Source: Streptomyces sp. CG4
Lineage (GTDB): Bacteria > Actinomycetota > Actinomycetes > Streptomycetales > Streptomycetaceae
NCBI RefSeq assembly: GCF_041080655.1
Contig: NZ_CP163525.1
Span: 4,898,001-4,962,000 of the forward strand
Reading direction: 5' to 3'
Length of the DNA: 64,000 nucleotides
Positions 10,575-18,263 of the stretch are shown piece after piece. The notes beneath the pieces are model-generated. The model had not been told where the DNA came from and ran no database searches. It saw only the letters and a program-made list of their open reading frames with translations. A program made the translations under genes and the position numbers. Each line of letters opens with the position of its first letter. Within the stretch, counting starts at the first letter, position 1.

Positions 10575-11692
10575 ACGCGCTCCACCGTCCCGTCGGCCAC
10601 CGCATACCGCGCGCCGGCCAGTACGTCCGGTACGTCGTCGTCCACAGCGGCGGTGACCAGCACCTGCTCGCCGGGCGCCACCAGCTCGGCCAGCCGCTCA
10701 CGCCGGCGCGCGTCCAGCTCGGCGAAGACGTCGTCCAGGACCAGCACCGGCTCGTTGCCCTCGGCCCGCAGCAGGTCATAGGAGGCCAGCCGCAGCGCGA
10801 GCGCGTAGGACCAGGACTCGCCGTGCGAGGCGTAGCCCTTGGCGGGCAGCTGACCGAGTTTGAGAATCAAATCGTCCCGGTGGGGACCTACGAGCGTGAC
10901 ACCGCGCTCGATCTCCTGCTTGCGCGCCTCGGCGAGCGCCGCCATCAGCTGGACGTAGAGATCCTCGCGCGTGTGCGCGTCACCGGGCGCAGACGGCTTG
11001 TAGTCCAGCGCCAGCGGCCCGCCGCCGGGGGCCAGCTGCTCGTACGCCTTGTCGGCCAGCGGCTGCAGCGCGGCGATCAGGTCCAGCCGCTGGGCGAGCA
11101 ACTCGGCGCCCGCGCGCGCGAGATGCTGGTCCCACACGTCGAGCGTGGACAGATCCATGGCCCGCCCGCCGTGCCGACGCGCCAGGGCGGCGGTCTTCAG
11201 CAGCGTGTTCCGCTGCTTGAGCACCCGCTCGTAGTCGGAGCGCACCCCCGCCATGCGCGGCGACCGGGCGGTGATCAGCTCGTCGAGGAGCCGCCGCCGC
11301 TCCCCGGGATCCCCCTTCACCAGGGCGAGATCCTCGGGCGCGAACAGGACCGTGCGCACGATGCCGAGGATGTCACGGGGCCTGACCTGCGAAGACCGGT
11401 TGATGCGGGCGCGGTTGGCCTTGCCCGGGTTCAGCTCCAGCTCGACCAGCTGCTGCCGCTCGCCCTGCCGGACCTGCGCACGTATGACGGCTCGCTCGGC
11501 GCCCATACGGACGAGAGGGGCGTCGGAGGCGACCCGGTGGCTGCCGAGGGTGGCGAGATAGCCGACCGCCTCCACCAGGTTGGTCTTGCCCTGCCCGTTG
11601 GGCCCGACGAAGGCGGTGACGCCCGGGTCGAGCGGAACCTCGGCCCGGGCGTACGAGCGGAAGTCGGCCAGCGAAAGATGCGTGACGTGCAT
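10571..11692 (-). CDS. recF: RecF recombination mediator ATPase
   Basis: RecF is an SMC-like ABC ATPase that, with RecO and RecR, loads RecA at single-strand gaps and helps stalled forks restart. The 373-residue protein has Walker A GPNGQGKT at residues 30-37 and the family start MHVTHLSLADFRSY. The signature and Walker B regions are near the C terminus (LRLASYDLL, EPVLVLDDVFAELD). The frame runs 19 codons further upstream, but homology supports the ATG at 11692. Downstream it is coupled to dciA. Upstream it is separated from gnd by a 106-bp gap full of TGTGGAT repeats. Confidence 0.96.
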   Translation of the reverse strand: MHVTHLSLADFRSYARAEVPLDPGVTAFVGPNGQGKTNLVEAVGYLATLGSHRVASDAPLVRMGAERAVIRAQVRQGERQQLVELELNPGKANRARINRSSQVRPRDILGIVRTVLFAPEDLALVKGDPGERRRLLDELITARSPRMAGVRSDYERVLKQRNTLLKTAALARRHGGRAMDLSTLDVWDQHLARAGAELLAQRLDLIAALQPLADKAYEQLAPGGGPLALDYKPSAPGDAHTREDLYVQLMAALAEARKQEIERGVTLVGPHRDDLILKLGQLPAKGYASHGESWSYALALRLASYDLLRAEGNEPVLVLDDVFAELDARRRERLAELVAPGEQVLVTAAVDDDVPDVLAGARYAVADGTVERV

Positions 11693-11729
11693 GGTCGTTT
11701 CGCCGGCCTTCCCCAGAGTGCTGATGGGC

Positions 11730-11801
11730 TGTGGATTCTGTGGATTCACGGGGCTCGCGGGGCGGCCCTGTGGATCGGTAGATCTGTGGATCTGTGGATT
11801 A
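11730..11801 (-). promoter_or_regulatory. Cluster of five DnaA-box-like motifs between gnd and recF
   Basis: Five copies of TGTGGATNN, all in the same orientation, occur at 11730, 11739, 11769, 11785 and 11793. Read on the minus strand they are NNATCCACA, which keeps the DnaA TCCACA core but varies at the first two positions. The motifs begin at the gnd stop and end 38 bp before the recF start. They could be weak DnaA sites controlling recF-dciA, or a titration cluster; binding is inferred. Confidence 0.5.
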
Positions 11802-12674
11802 CTTCTTCTCGACGGCGTGACCGCCGAACTGGTTGCGCAGCGCGGCGATCATCTTCATCTGCGGCGAGTCCTCCTGACGGGAGGCGAACCGCGCGAACAG
11901 CGATGCGGTGATCGCCGGCAGCGGCACCGCGTTGTCGATCGCGGCCTCCACAGTCCAGCGTCCCTCACCGGAGTCCTGTGCATAACCGCGCAGCCCGTCC
12001 AGGTGCTCGTCCTCGTCGAGCGCGTTCACCGCGAGGTCGAGCAGCCAGGACCGGATGACGGTGCCCTCCTGCCAGGACCGGAACACCTCACGGACGTCCG
12101 TGACGGAGTCGACCTTCTCCAGCAGCTCCCAGCCCTCGGCGTAGGCCTGCATCATCGCGTACTCGATGCCGTTGTGGACCATCTTCGCGAAATGGCCCGC
12201 GCCGACCTTGCCGGCGTGCACCGAGCCGAAATCGCCCTCCGGCTTCAGCGCGTCGAAGATCGGCTGCACCTTGGCGACGTTCTCGGCATCGCCGCCGTAC
12301 ATCAGCGCGTAGCCGTTCTCCAGGCCCCAGACGCCACCGGACACACCGCAGTCCACGAAACCTATGCCCTTGGCAGCGAGCTCCTCGGCGTGCCTCTCGT
12401 CGTCCGTCCAGCGGGAGTTGCCGCCGTCCACGACCACGTCGCCGGGCTCCAGCAGCTCGGCGAGCTGGTCGATGGTCGACTGGGTGGGCTCGCCGGCCGG
12501 GACCATGACCCAGACCACGCGCGGACCGCTGAGCTTGCCCACAAGCTCGTCCAGGCTGTGGACATCCGCGAGGTCCGCGTTGCGGTCGTATCCGAGGACG
12601 GTGTGGCCGGCGCGGCGGATCCGCTCGCGCATGTTGCCGCCCATCTTGCCGAGGCCGACGAGACCGAGCTCCAT
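11799..12674 (-). CDS. gnd: 6-phosphogluconate dehydrogenase, decarboxylating (short YqeC/GntZ-like type)
   Basis: The enzyme oxidises 6-phosphogluconate to ribulose-5-phosphate and CO2 in the pentose phosphate pathway. The N-terminal Rossmann motif is GLGKMGGNM (residues 7-15), followed by VMVPAG, the substrate-loop region GVSGGVWGLENG and the catalytic helix VGAGHFAKMVHNGIEYAMMQ. At 291 residues it is the short single-repeat form, not the roughly 470-residue classic enzyme; these short forms often use NAD rather than NADP. ATG start. Its place between dnaN and recF is a Streptomyces feature and puts a metabolic gene inside the replication cluster. Confidence 0.93.
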   Translation of the reverse strand: MELGLVGLGKMGGNMRERIRRAGHTVLGYDRNADLADVHSLDELVGKLSGPRVVWVMVPAGEPTQSTIDQLAELLEPGDVVVDGGNSRWTDDERHAEELAAKGIGFVDCGVSGGVWGLENGYALMYGGDAENVAKVQPIFDALKPEGDFGSVHAGKVGAGHFAKMVHNGIEYAMMQAYAEGWELLEKVDSVTDVREVFRSWQEGTVIRSWLLDLAVNALDEDEHLDGLRGYAQDSGEGRWTVEAAIDNAVPLPAITASLFARFASRQEDSPQMKMIAALRNQFGGHAVEKK

Positions 12675-12838
12675 CAGTTGTGTTCCTTAGGTCGCTGTGT
12701 GGCGTGACAGGCACCGAAGTGCCGAGCCGAGCCTAAACCCGCCCGTTCACGCACAGCTGTGGGCATACGCGCTCATTCGTTAGGCCCCTGACCTGCGGCT
12801 TCGACGCGCCGCCAAGACGACCTCACACCCGCCCAGCC

Positions 12839-12875
12839 ACAGTGCCGGGCACCCACACCAGGCACCCGGCACTGT
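12839..12875 (-). terminator. Hairpin terminator after dnaN
   Basis: An 11-bp perfect stem (ACAGTGCCGGG with CCCGGCACTGT) and 15-nt loop lie 20 bp beyond the dnaN stop on the minus strand. Confidence 0.7.
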
Positions 12876-12882
12876 CAACAGC

Positions 12883-12891
12883 TGTGGACAA
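12883..12891 (-). promoter_or_regulatory. Consensus DnaA box TTGTCCACA at the dnaN 3' end
   Basis: TGTGGACAA on the plus strand is the exact Streptomyces DnaA-box consensus on the minus strand. It sits between the dnaN stop (12895) and its terminator, about 1.4 kb from the main oriC cluster. Confidence 0.6.
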
Positions 12892-12894
12892 CGG

Positions 12895-14025
12895 TCAGCC
12901 GCTGAGCCGCACCGGCATGATCAGGTACTTGTACGCGTCGTCGGCCTCGGCATCCACCGCGGGCTTCCCACTGAGCAGCGCCGGCTTCGTGGACGTCGTG
13001 AACGACAGCTGGGCCACCGGAGAGTCGATCGCGCTCAGGCCGTCCAGCAGGAACGTCGGGTTGAAGGCGATGGAGATGTCGTCGCCCTCCAGCTGGGCGT
13101 CGACCCTTTCCACAGCCTGTGCATCGTCACTGGACCCGGCCTCGAGGATCAGCACACCCTGCTCGAAGCTCAGCCGCACCGGCGTGTTCCGCTCGGCCAC
13201 CAGTGCCACGCGCTTGACGGCCTCCACGAAGGGCGCGGTCTCGATCACGGCGACGGAGTTGAACTCGGTCGGGAACAGCGTCCGGTACTTCGGCAGGTCA
13301 CCTTCGAGCAGCCGCGTGGTCGTACGACGCCCCGCGCCCTCGAAACCGATCAGACCCTCACCGGCACCCGACCCGGACAGCGCCAGCGTCACGCTGTCAC
13401 CGGCACCGAGCGACTTGGCGGTGTCCAGCAGCGTCTTGGCCGGGACCAGGGCGACCGCGGAGGCCTCCGGGTTCTCCGGCTTCCACAGGAACTCACGGAC
13501 CGCGAAGCGGTAGCGGTCGGTGGAGGCCAGGGTGACCGTGTCCCCCTCGATCTCGATGCGCACACCGGTGAGGACCGGCAGCGTGTCGTCACGGCCGGCG
13601 GCGATGGCCACCTGGGAGACGGCGGCCGCGAAGACCTCGCCGGGGACGGTGCCCGTGGCGCTCGGCATCTGCGGCAGCGCCGGGTACTCCTCCACAGGCA
13701 GTGTGTGGAGGGTGAAGCGGGAGGACCCACAGACCACGGTCGCCCGTACACCGTCTGTGGAAATCTCCACCGGCCGGTTGGGGAGAGCGCGGGAGATGTC
13801 GGCGAGCAGACGGCCGGAGACGAGGACGGTGCCCTCCTCCTCGACCTCGGCCTCCACCGAGACGCGCGCGGAGACCTCGTAGTCGAAGCTCGACAGGCTC
13901 AGCTGGCCGTCCTCGGCCTTGAGGAGAAGGCCGGCGAGGACAGGCGCCGGCGGACGGGCCGGGAGGCTGCGTGCCGCCCACGCCACTGCCTCCGCGAGTA
14001 CGTCGCGTTCCACCCGGATCTTCAC
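12895..14025 (-). CDS. dnaN: DNA polymerase III beta subunit (sliding clamp)
   Basis: The clamp encircles DNA and tethers polymerase III and repair proteins. The 376-residue protein has the three repeated clamp domains, starting MKIRVERDVLAEAVAW and ending with the conserved YKYLIMPVRLSG, whose MPVRL motif forms part of the hydrophobic cleft for client peptides. ATG start with the upstream region in oriC. dnaA and dnaN are both on the minus strand with oriC between them, the usual actinobacterial order. Confidence 0.97.
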   Translation of the reverse strand: MKIRVERDVLAEAVAWAARSLPARPPAPVLAGLLLKAEDGQLSLSSFDYEVSARVSVEAEVEEEGTVLVSGRLLADISRALPNRPVEISTDGVRATVVCGSSRFTLHTLPVEEYPALPQMPSATGTVPGEVFAAAVSQVAIAAGRDDTLPVLTGVRIEIEGDTVTLASTDRYRFAVREFLWKPENPEASAVALVPAKTLLDTAKSLGAGDSVTLALSGSGAGEGLIGFEGAGRRTTTRLLEGDLPKYRTLFPTEFNSVAVIETAPFVEAVKRVALVAERNTPVRLSFEQGVLILEAGSSDDAQAVERVDAQLEGDDISIAFNPTFLLDGLSAIDSPVAQLSFTTSTKPALLSGKPAVDAEADDAYKYLIMPVRLSG

Positions 14026-14244
14026 CGTAAGCCGCCTCCTGCTGTTGCTACTGAGTCCTCCGACTCGGTGTCACGGCCCATCGCGAAGGGAAGGACACCG
14101 GGGACCAGTCTGACGCACAGCACTGACAGTAGGTGCCCGTCGGGGTCAAGTCGCACCGAGGGGCAGCCGGGCTCGAAACAGCGAGTTGTGCACAGCCCCC
14201 GCTTCGAAACGAATGCCGAGCTCTCTCTAGTCGGGAGTAGTAGT

Positions 14245-14815
14245 AGGGGCTGTGGATACCGTGGATAACCACGTTTTCCCAGCTCAGAGCCCGAATTTTG
14301 TCCACTGGTCCTGTGGGCGGAGGCAGTGGACAACCGGGTGTCTCTGTGGAGAACAGAAAGTTCTGCACACACCGCCCACAGCCCGAGGGCAGTTCTCCCC
14401 AGCTGCGTCCCCAGGTTTACCCACGTTTCCCACACCCCAATCCGGCACCTTCGTGTGACGGCTTTCACTCGACGCGGTGATCGGGTGCGTCGCGTTGCCG
14501 AACAGTGGACAGCCATGTGGAGAAGCCGGGGATCGCTGGGGACAACGGGCCACAGCCTGTGGGTTGCCCGTGGACAACTTCGTGCACAGCCTGTGGATCT
14601 CTCCTCTGTCCACAGTCTGTGGAGATCGTTCGTCCACGATTCCACAGGCATCTGAGCTGGGTGAACGTCGTATGAACAGGCTCCCTGTGGACGCAGTTCG
14701 GGACAACTCCCCAGTCCCCAGCGTGTGGACGGAAGAAACTCACCGAATCTGTGGAGAGTGGCCGTAACCAGGCCCAAAATCGAACGCCCGATGGCGAACG
14801 AGTAACACTCCACAG
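14245..14815. other. oriC: Chromosomal replication origin oriC
   Basis: The 975-bp gap between dnaN and dnaA holds about 20 DnaA boxes in both orientations. Forward ones include TTGTCCACT (14298), CTGTCCACA (14606), TCGTCCACG (14630), GATTCCACA (14638) and CACTCCACA (14806). Reverse ones include TGTGGATAC (14251), CGTGGATAA (14260), AGTGGACAA (14325), TGTGGAGAA (14345, 14516), AGTGGACAG (14504), CGTGGACAA (14569), TGTGGATCT (14592), TGTGGAGAT (14618), TGTGGACGC (14686), TGTGGACGG (14724) and TGTGGAGAG (14750). The two-block spread with a sparse gap around 14435-14500 matches Streptomyces origins. No gene fits; frames here are shadows. Confidence 0.95.
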
Positions 14816-14929
14816 CCGCCACTCCAGCCTCAGATGCGGGCACCCCCTCTGAGGAAGGCACCCTGCACGTGCCGGCCGGCTCCCCATCCCCGCCCAGCCG
14901 CAGCACCGGGCAAGGCCGCAGGAACGCGA

Positions 14930-14968
14930 GAGGGCGCCCCCGGGACCCGATGTCCCGAAGACGCCCTC
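14930..14968 (-). terminator. Hairpin terminator after dnaA
   Basis: Outer arms GAGGGCG (14930-14936) and CGCCCTC (14962-14968) enclose an inner GGGAC/GTCCC stem, 32 bp beyond the dnaA stop on the minus strand. It would keep dnaA transcripts from running into oriC. Confidence 0.6.
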
Positions 14969-15000
14969 AGCGTCGGTGTACAGGCGGCGCCGGCCGTACG

Positions 15001-16971
15001 TCAGCCGTTCTTGATCCGGTTCGTCAGCTCGGTCACCTGGTTGTAGATGGACCGCCGCTCCGCCATCAGCGCACGGATCTTGCGATCGGCGTGCATGACG
15101 GTCGTATGGTCACGCCCCCCGAACTGCGCCCCGATCTTCGGCAGCGACAGATCCGTCAGCTCCCGGCACAGATACATCGCGATCTGCCGGGCGGTGACCA
15201 GCGCGCGCCCGCGCGAGGTGCCGCACAGGTCCTCCACCGTCAGCCCGAAGTAGTCCGCGGTGGCCCCCATGATCGCCGTCGCCGTGATCTCGGGCGCGCT
15301 GTCCTCGCCGCCGGGGATCAGGTCCTTCAGGACGATCTCCGTCAGGCCGAGGTCCACCGGCTGCCGGTTGAGCGACGCGAACGCCGTCACCCGGATCAGC
15401 GCCCCCTCCAGCTCACGGATGTTCCGCGAGATCCGCGAGGCGATGAACTCCAGTACCTCCGGCGGGGCGTTGAGCTGCTCCTGCACCGCCTTCTTGCGGA
15501 GAATCGCGATACGCGTCTCCAGCTCGGGCGGCTGCACATCGGTGATCAGGCCCCACTCGAAACGGTTCCGCAGCCGGTCCTCCAGCGTGACCAGCTGCTT
15601 CGGCGGCCGGTCGGAGGAGAGCACGATCTGCTTGTTGGCGTTGTGGAGCGTGTTGAAGGTGTGGAAGAACTCCTCCTGCGTCGACTCCTTGTCCGCGAGG
15701 AACTGGATGTCGTCGACGAGCAGGATGTCCATCTCGCGGTAGCGCTTGCGGAAGCTGTCGCCCTTGCCGTCGCGGATGGAGTTGATGAACTCGTTGGTGA
15801 ATTCCTCCGAGCTGACGTACCGCACGCGCGTGCCCGGGTAGAGGCTGCGCGCGTAGTGCCCGATGGCGTGCAGCAGATGCGTCTTGCCGAGCCCCGACTC
15901 CCCATAGATGAAAAGGGGGTTGTACGCCTTCGCCGGTGCCTCGGCGACGGCCACCGCGGCCGCGTGCGCGAACCGGTTGGAGGCGCCGATGACGAACGTG
16001 TCGAAGAGGTACTTCGGGTTCAGCCGTGCCGTGGGCTCGCCGGGCCCGCTCGCCGGCGCCGGCTGCGCGGCCAGCGGGCCGGGGGCGCCGGTCGAGGGCA
16101 GGTCCGGGCGCCCGGGGCCGCCGCGATGCGCCGGGCCGCCGCCCGCCGACTGCTCGGGCAGCTCACGGCGCACGGGGTCGCGCTGGTCGTACTCGGTCCG
16201 GGACGGGTTGTACTCGGGGCGCGCGGAGTCGTAGTCCGGGCGCGCGGTCTCGTAGTCCCCGCGCGGGCTGTCGTACTCGCCGCGCTGCTGCTCGTACGAC
16301 GGCCGGTCCATGCCCTGCGGGCGGTAGTCCGAGGGCGGCGGGCCGTAGGTGTCGGGGCCGGAGCCGTAGGCGTCCTGGGACGACGGCGACGCGTACGGGT
16401 CGCGCTCGGGAAAGCCGAGCCGCGGCTGCTGCCAGCCGTACTCGTCCTGCCCGGGCCGCGGCCAGGTGCCCGGCTCACGGCGCTGGTACTCGGAGGGATA
16501 GGCCGGGCGCACGACGGGGTGCTGGTCGGGGCGGCCGGTGGGCAGCTGGTCGGCGCGGGACTGCGGCTCGGCCGGCGGCTGCTCGGCGGCCCGGTGGCGG
16601 CCGTAGCCCTCGTACGGTCCGGACGGCAGTTCGGGTTCTTCGTAGCGCGGCTTCGGCGGCTGCTGCACCGGTGCCGCGGGAGCCGGCGGCTCGCCCGCGG
16701 AGTCGTCCACGGTGATCGCGATACGGATGGGGCGGCCGCACTCGCGGCTCAGCGTCTCGCTGACGATCGGCGCGAGACGGCCCTCCAGTACGCCTTTCGC
16801 GAATTCGTTCGGTACGGCGAGCAGAGCGGTGTCCGCAACCAGCGCGAGCGGCTGGCAGCGCCGGATCCAGTGCTCGTCCTTCGCCTCGACACCCTGTCCT
16901 CGGCCCTCTCCGAGGAGCTGCTCCAGTACTCGTGGCCACACTGCGGCAAGATCGGCAGGTACGTCAGCCAC
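15001..16971 (-). CDS. dnaA: Chromosomal replication initiator protein DnaA
   Basis: DnaA binds the boxes in oriC, unwinds the origin and recruits helicase. The 656 residues comprise domain I (about 1-90) and a very long domain II (about 95-305) rich in Pro, Arg, Tyr and Asp with SARPEYNPSRTEYDQ-like repeats, as in other Streptomyces. Domain III is AAA+ with Walker A GESGLGKTH (Lys363) and Walker B LLVDDIQFL. Domain IV has the helix-turn-helix signature GAQFGGRDHTTVMHA. ATG start. The gene is transcribed toward oriC, head-on to the rightward fork. Two DnaA boxes in the upstream gap suggest autoregulation. Confidence 0.98.
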   Translation of the reverse strand: MADVPADLAAVWPRVLEQLLGEGRGQGVEAKDEHWIRRCQPLALVADTALLAVPNEFAKGVLEGRLAPIVSETLSRECGRPIRIAITVDDSAGEPPAPAAPVQQPPKPRYEEPELPSGPYEGYGRHRAAEQPPAEPQSRADQLPTGRPDQHPVVRPAYPSEYQRREPGTWPRPGQDEYGWQQPRLGFPERDPYASPSSQDAYGSGPDTYGPPPSDYRPQGMDRPSYEQQRGEYDSPRGDYETARPDYDSARPEYNPSRTEYDQRDPVRRELPEQSAGGGPAHRGGPGRPDLPSTGAPGPLAAQPAPASGPGEPTARLNPKYLFDTFVIGASNRFAHAAAVAVAEAPAKAYNPLFIYGESGLGKTHLLHAIGHYARSLYPGTRVRYVSSEEFTNEFINSIRDGKGDSFRKRYREMDILLVDDIQFLADKESTQEEFFHTFNTLHNANKQIVLSSDRPPKQLVTLEDRLRNRFEWGLITDVQPPELETRIAILRKKAVQEQLNAPPEVLEFIASRISRNIRELEGALIRVTAFASLNRQPVDLGLTEIVLKDLIPGGEDSAPEITATAIMGATADYFGLTVEDLCGTSRGRALVTARQIAMYLCRELTDLSLPKIGAQFGGRDHTTVMHADRKIRALMAERRSIYNQVTELTNRIKNG

Positions 16972-17128
16972 AGGGCACGCTCTCTCACAGGTCCCACGAA
17001 CGTGTGATCGCGAGACGGGTCGGGGTGTACATCGGGTGGTCGGTGGGTCAAACCCGCCGGGGCGGGGGACAAAAGAACGAATCGGAGTTCAGCCACGGTA
17101 GTCAGCGCGGCGGGTGCGGTTCAAGTTG

Positions 17129-17149
17129 TTGTCCCCAGCCTGTGGATAG
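17129..17149. promoter_or_regulatory. Two head-to-head DnaA boxes in the dnaA/rpmH gap
   Basis: TTGTCCCCA (17129-17137, one mismatch) and TGTGGATAG (17141-17149, reverse) are 3 bp apart in the 396-bp divergent gap between dnaA and rpmH. Boxes at the dnaA promoter are known in Streptomyces and fit autoregulation. Apart from these and the rpmH promoter I see no other element or gene in 16972-17367. Confidence 0.6.
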
Positions 17150-17170
17150 TGTCTCTCCGTGACCCTCGGT

Positions 17171-17200
17171 TTGACCGGATGGCGTAGCCCCGCGTACCGT
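17171..17200 (+). promoter_or_regulatory. Candidate housekeeping promoter of rpmH-rnpA
   Basis: TTGACC, an 18-bp spacer and TACCGT (17195-17200) resemble a Streptomyces HrdB promoter, about 165 bp upstream of rpmH. Confidence 0.45.
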
Positions 17201-17367
17201 AACCAGGTCGAGTTGTCGATGGCTGCTGCCGCCTGCCTCCGAAGGGCACAGGTCACTTCAGGTGATCGGGAAGCGGTGCACTCGGGCGTGACGCGAGCTA
17301 CTCGTGGGCGCACGGTGACAGCCAAGACGGCACCCCGCAACTACCGATTTATTTCTGGAGCCCCCGA

Positions 17368-17505
17368 GTGAGCAAGCGCACCTTCCAGCCGAACAACCGT
17401 CGTCGCGCGAAGACCCACGGCTTCCGGCTGCGTATGCGCACCCGTGCCGGCCGCGCGATTCTCGCGTCCCGCCGTAGCAAGGGTCGCGCCCGCCTGTCCG
17501 CCTGA
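17368..17505 (+). CDS. rpmH: 50S ribosomal protein L34
   Basis: This 45-residue, very basic protein reads SKRTFQPNNRRRAKTHGFR and then RMRTRAGRAILASRRSKGR, which is L34. The start is GTG with GGAG 7 nt upstream. L34 sits near the exit side of the large subunit. It opens the plus-strand rpmH-rnpA-yidD-yidC-khpB operon divergent from dnaA, 21 bp before rnpA. Confidence 0.98.
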   Translation: MSKRTFQPNNRRRAKTHGFRLRMRTRAGRAILASRRSKGRARLSA

Positions 17506-17526
17506 TCCCGATCAGGTCATGACATC

Positions 17527-17898
17527 GTGCTGCCTACCGAGAACCGGCTGAGGCGGCGCGAGGACTTCGCGACCGCGGTCCGACGAGGACGCCGGGCAGG
17601 ACGCCCGACTCTCGTCGTCCACCTTCGTAGCGGTGCCACGGACCCGCACGCGCCTGGGGAGAGCGCTCCCTCGACGCGTGCGGGTTTCGTCGTGAGCAAG
17701 GCTGTGGGTGGCGCGGTCGTGCGCAACAAAGTGAAGCGCAGACTGCGCCATCTGATGCGTGACCGAGTCGCCCTGTTTCCCCCCGGTAGCCTGGTAGTCG
17801 TACGAGCGCTGCCCGGAGCGGGCGACGCAGACCATGCACAGCTGGCCCGAGACCTGGATGCCGCTCTTCAGCGGCTACTGGGAGGGGGCGCGCGATGA
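17527..17898 (+). CDS. rnpA: Ribonuclease P protein component
   Basis: RnpA binds the catalytic RNA that trims tRNA 5' ends. The 123-residue basic protein has the family pattern LRRREDFATAVRRG near the N terminus and the signature VSKAVGGAVVRNKVKRRLRHLMR. The start is GTG or TTG type at 17527, and the stop overlaps the yidD ATG by 4 bp (ATGA). Confidence 0.96.
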   Translation: MLPTENRLRRREDFATAVRRGRRAGRPTLVVHLRSGATDPHAPGESAPSTRAGFVVSKAVGGAVVRNKVKRRLRHLMRDRVALFPPGSLVVVRALPGAGDADHAQLARDLDAALQRLLGGGAR

Positions 17899-18260
17899 AG
17901 TACCCGCTGCTGGCTCTGATCAAGCTGTACCAGTGGACGATCAGTCCACTGCTGGGGCCGGTGTGCAAGTACTACCCGTCGTGCTCCCACTACGGCTTTA
18001 CGGCCATCGACCGGCATGGTGCGATCAAGGGAACGGCACTGACCGCCTGGCGCATCCTCCGGTGCAATCCGTGGTCGCTGGGCGGTGTGGATCATGTTCC
18101 GCCGCGTAAGCGCCCACGGTGGCACGAAATGCTGCGCAACGCTTGGCGCGCACGCAAGGGCGGGCCCTCCGCCGCCGAACCGGCCACCGAAGCGAAGCCT
18201 CCTTCCGGGCTTCCTTCGAGCCCGGCCGCAGAGACCTCGTCCCATGTCCAAGGAGCATGA
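17895..18260 (+). CDS. yidD: Membrane protein insertion efficiency factor YidD
   Basis: This 121-residue protein has the full YidD core, LIKLYQWTISPLLGPVCKYYPSCSHYG, ALTAWRILRCNPWSLGGVDHVPP. The three conserved cysteines are at about residues 27, 33 and 60. YidD is membrane-associated and helps YidC insert proteins. About 40 extra C-terminal residues are low-complexity. It overlaps rnpA by 4 bp and ends 3 bp before yidC. Confidence 0.95.
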   Translation: MKYPLLALIKLYQWTISPLLGPVCKYYPSCSHYGFTAIDRHGAIKGTALTAWRILRCNPWSLGGVDHVPPRKRPRWHEMLRNAWRARKGGPSAAEPATEAKPPSGLPSSPAAETSSHVQGA

Positions 18261-18263
18261 TTA

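Noticed and set aside
14026..15000. Several open frames inside oriC
   Set aside because: They have random codon use, many rare codons and no domains; the DnaA boxes explain the region.
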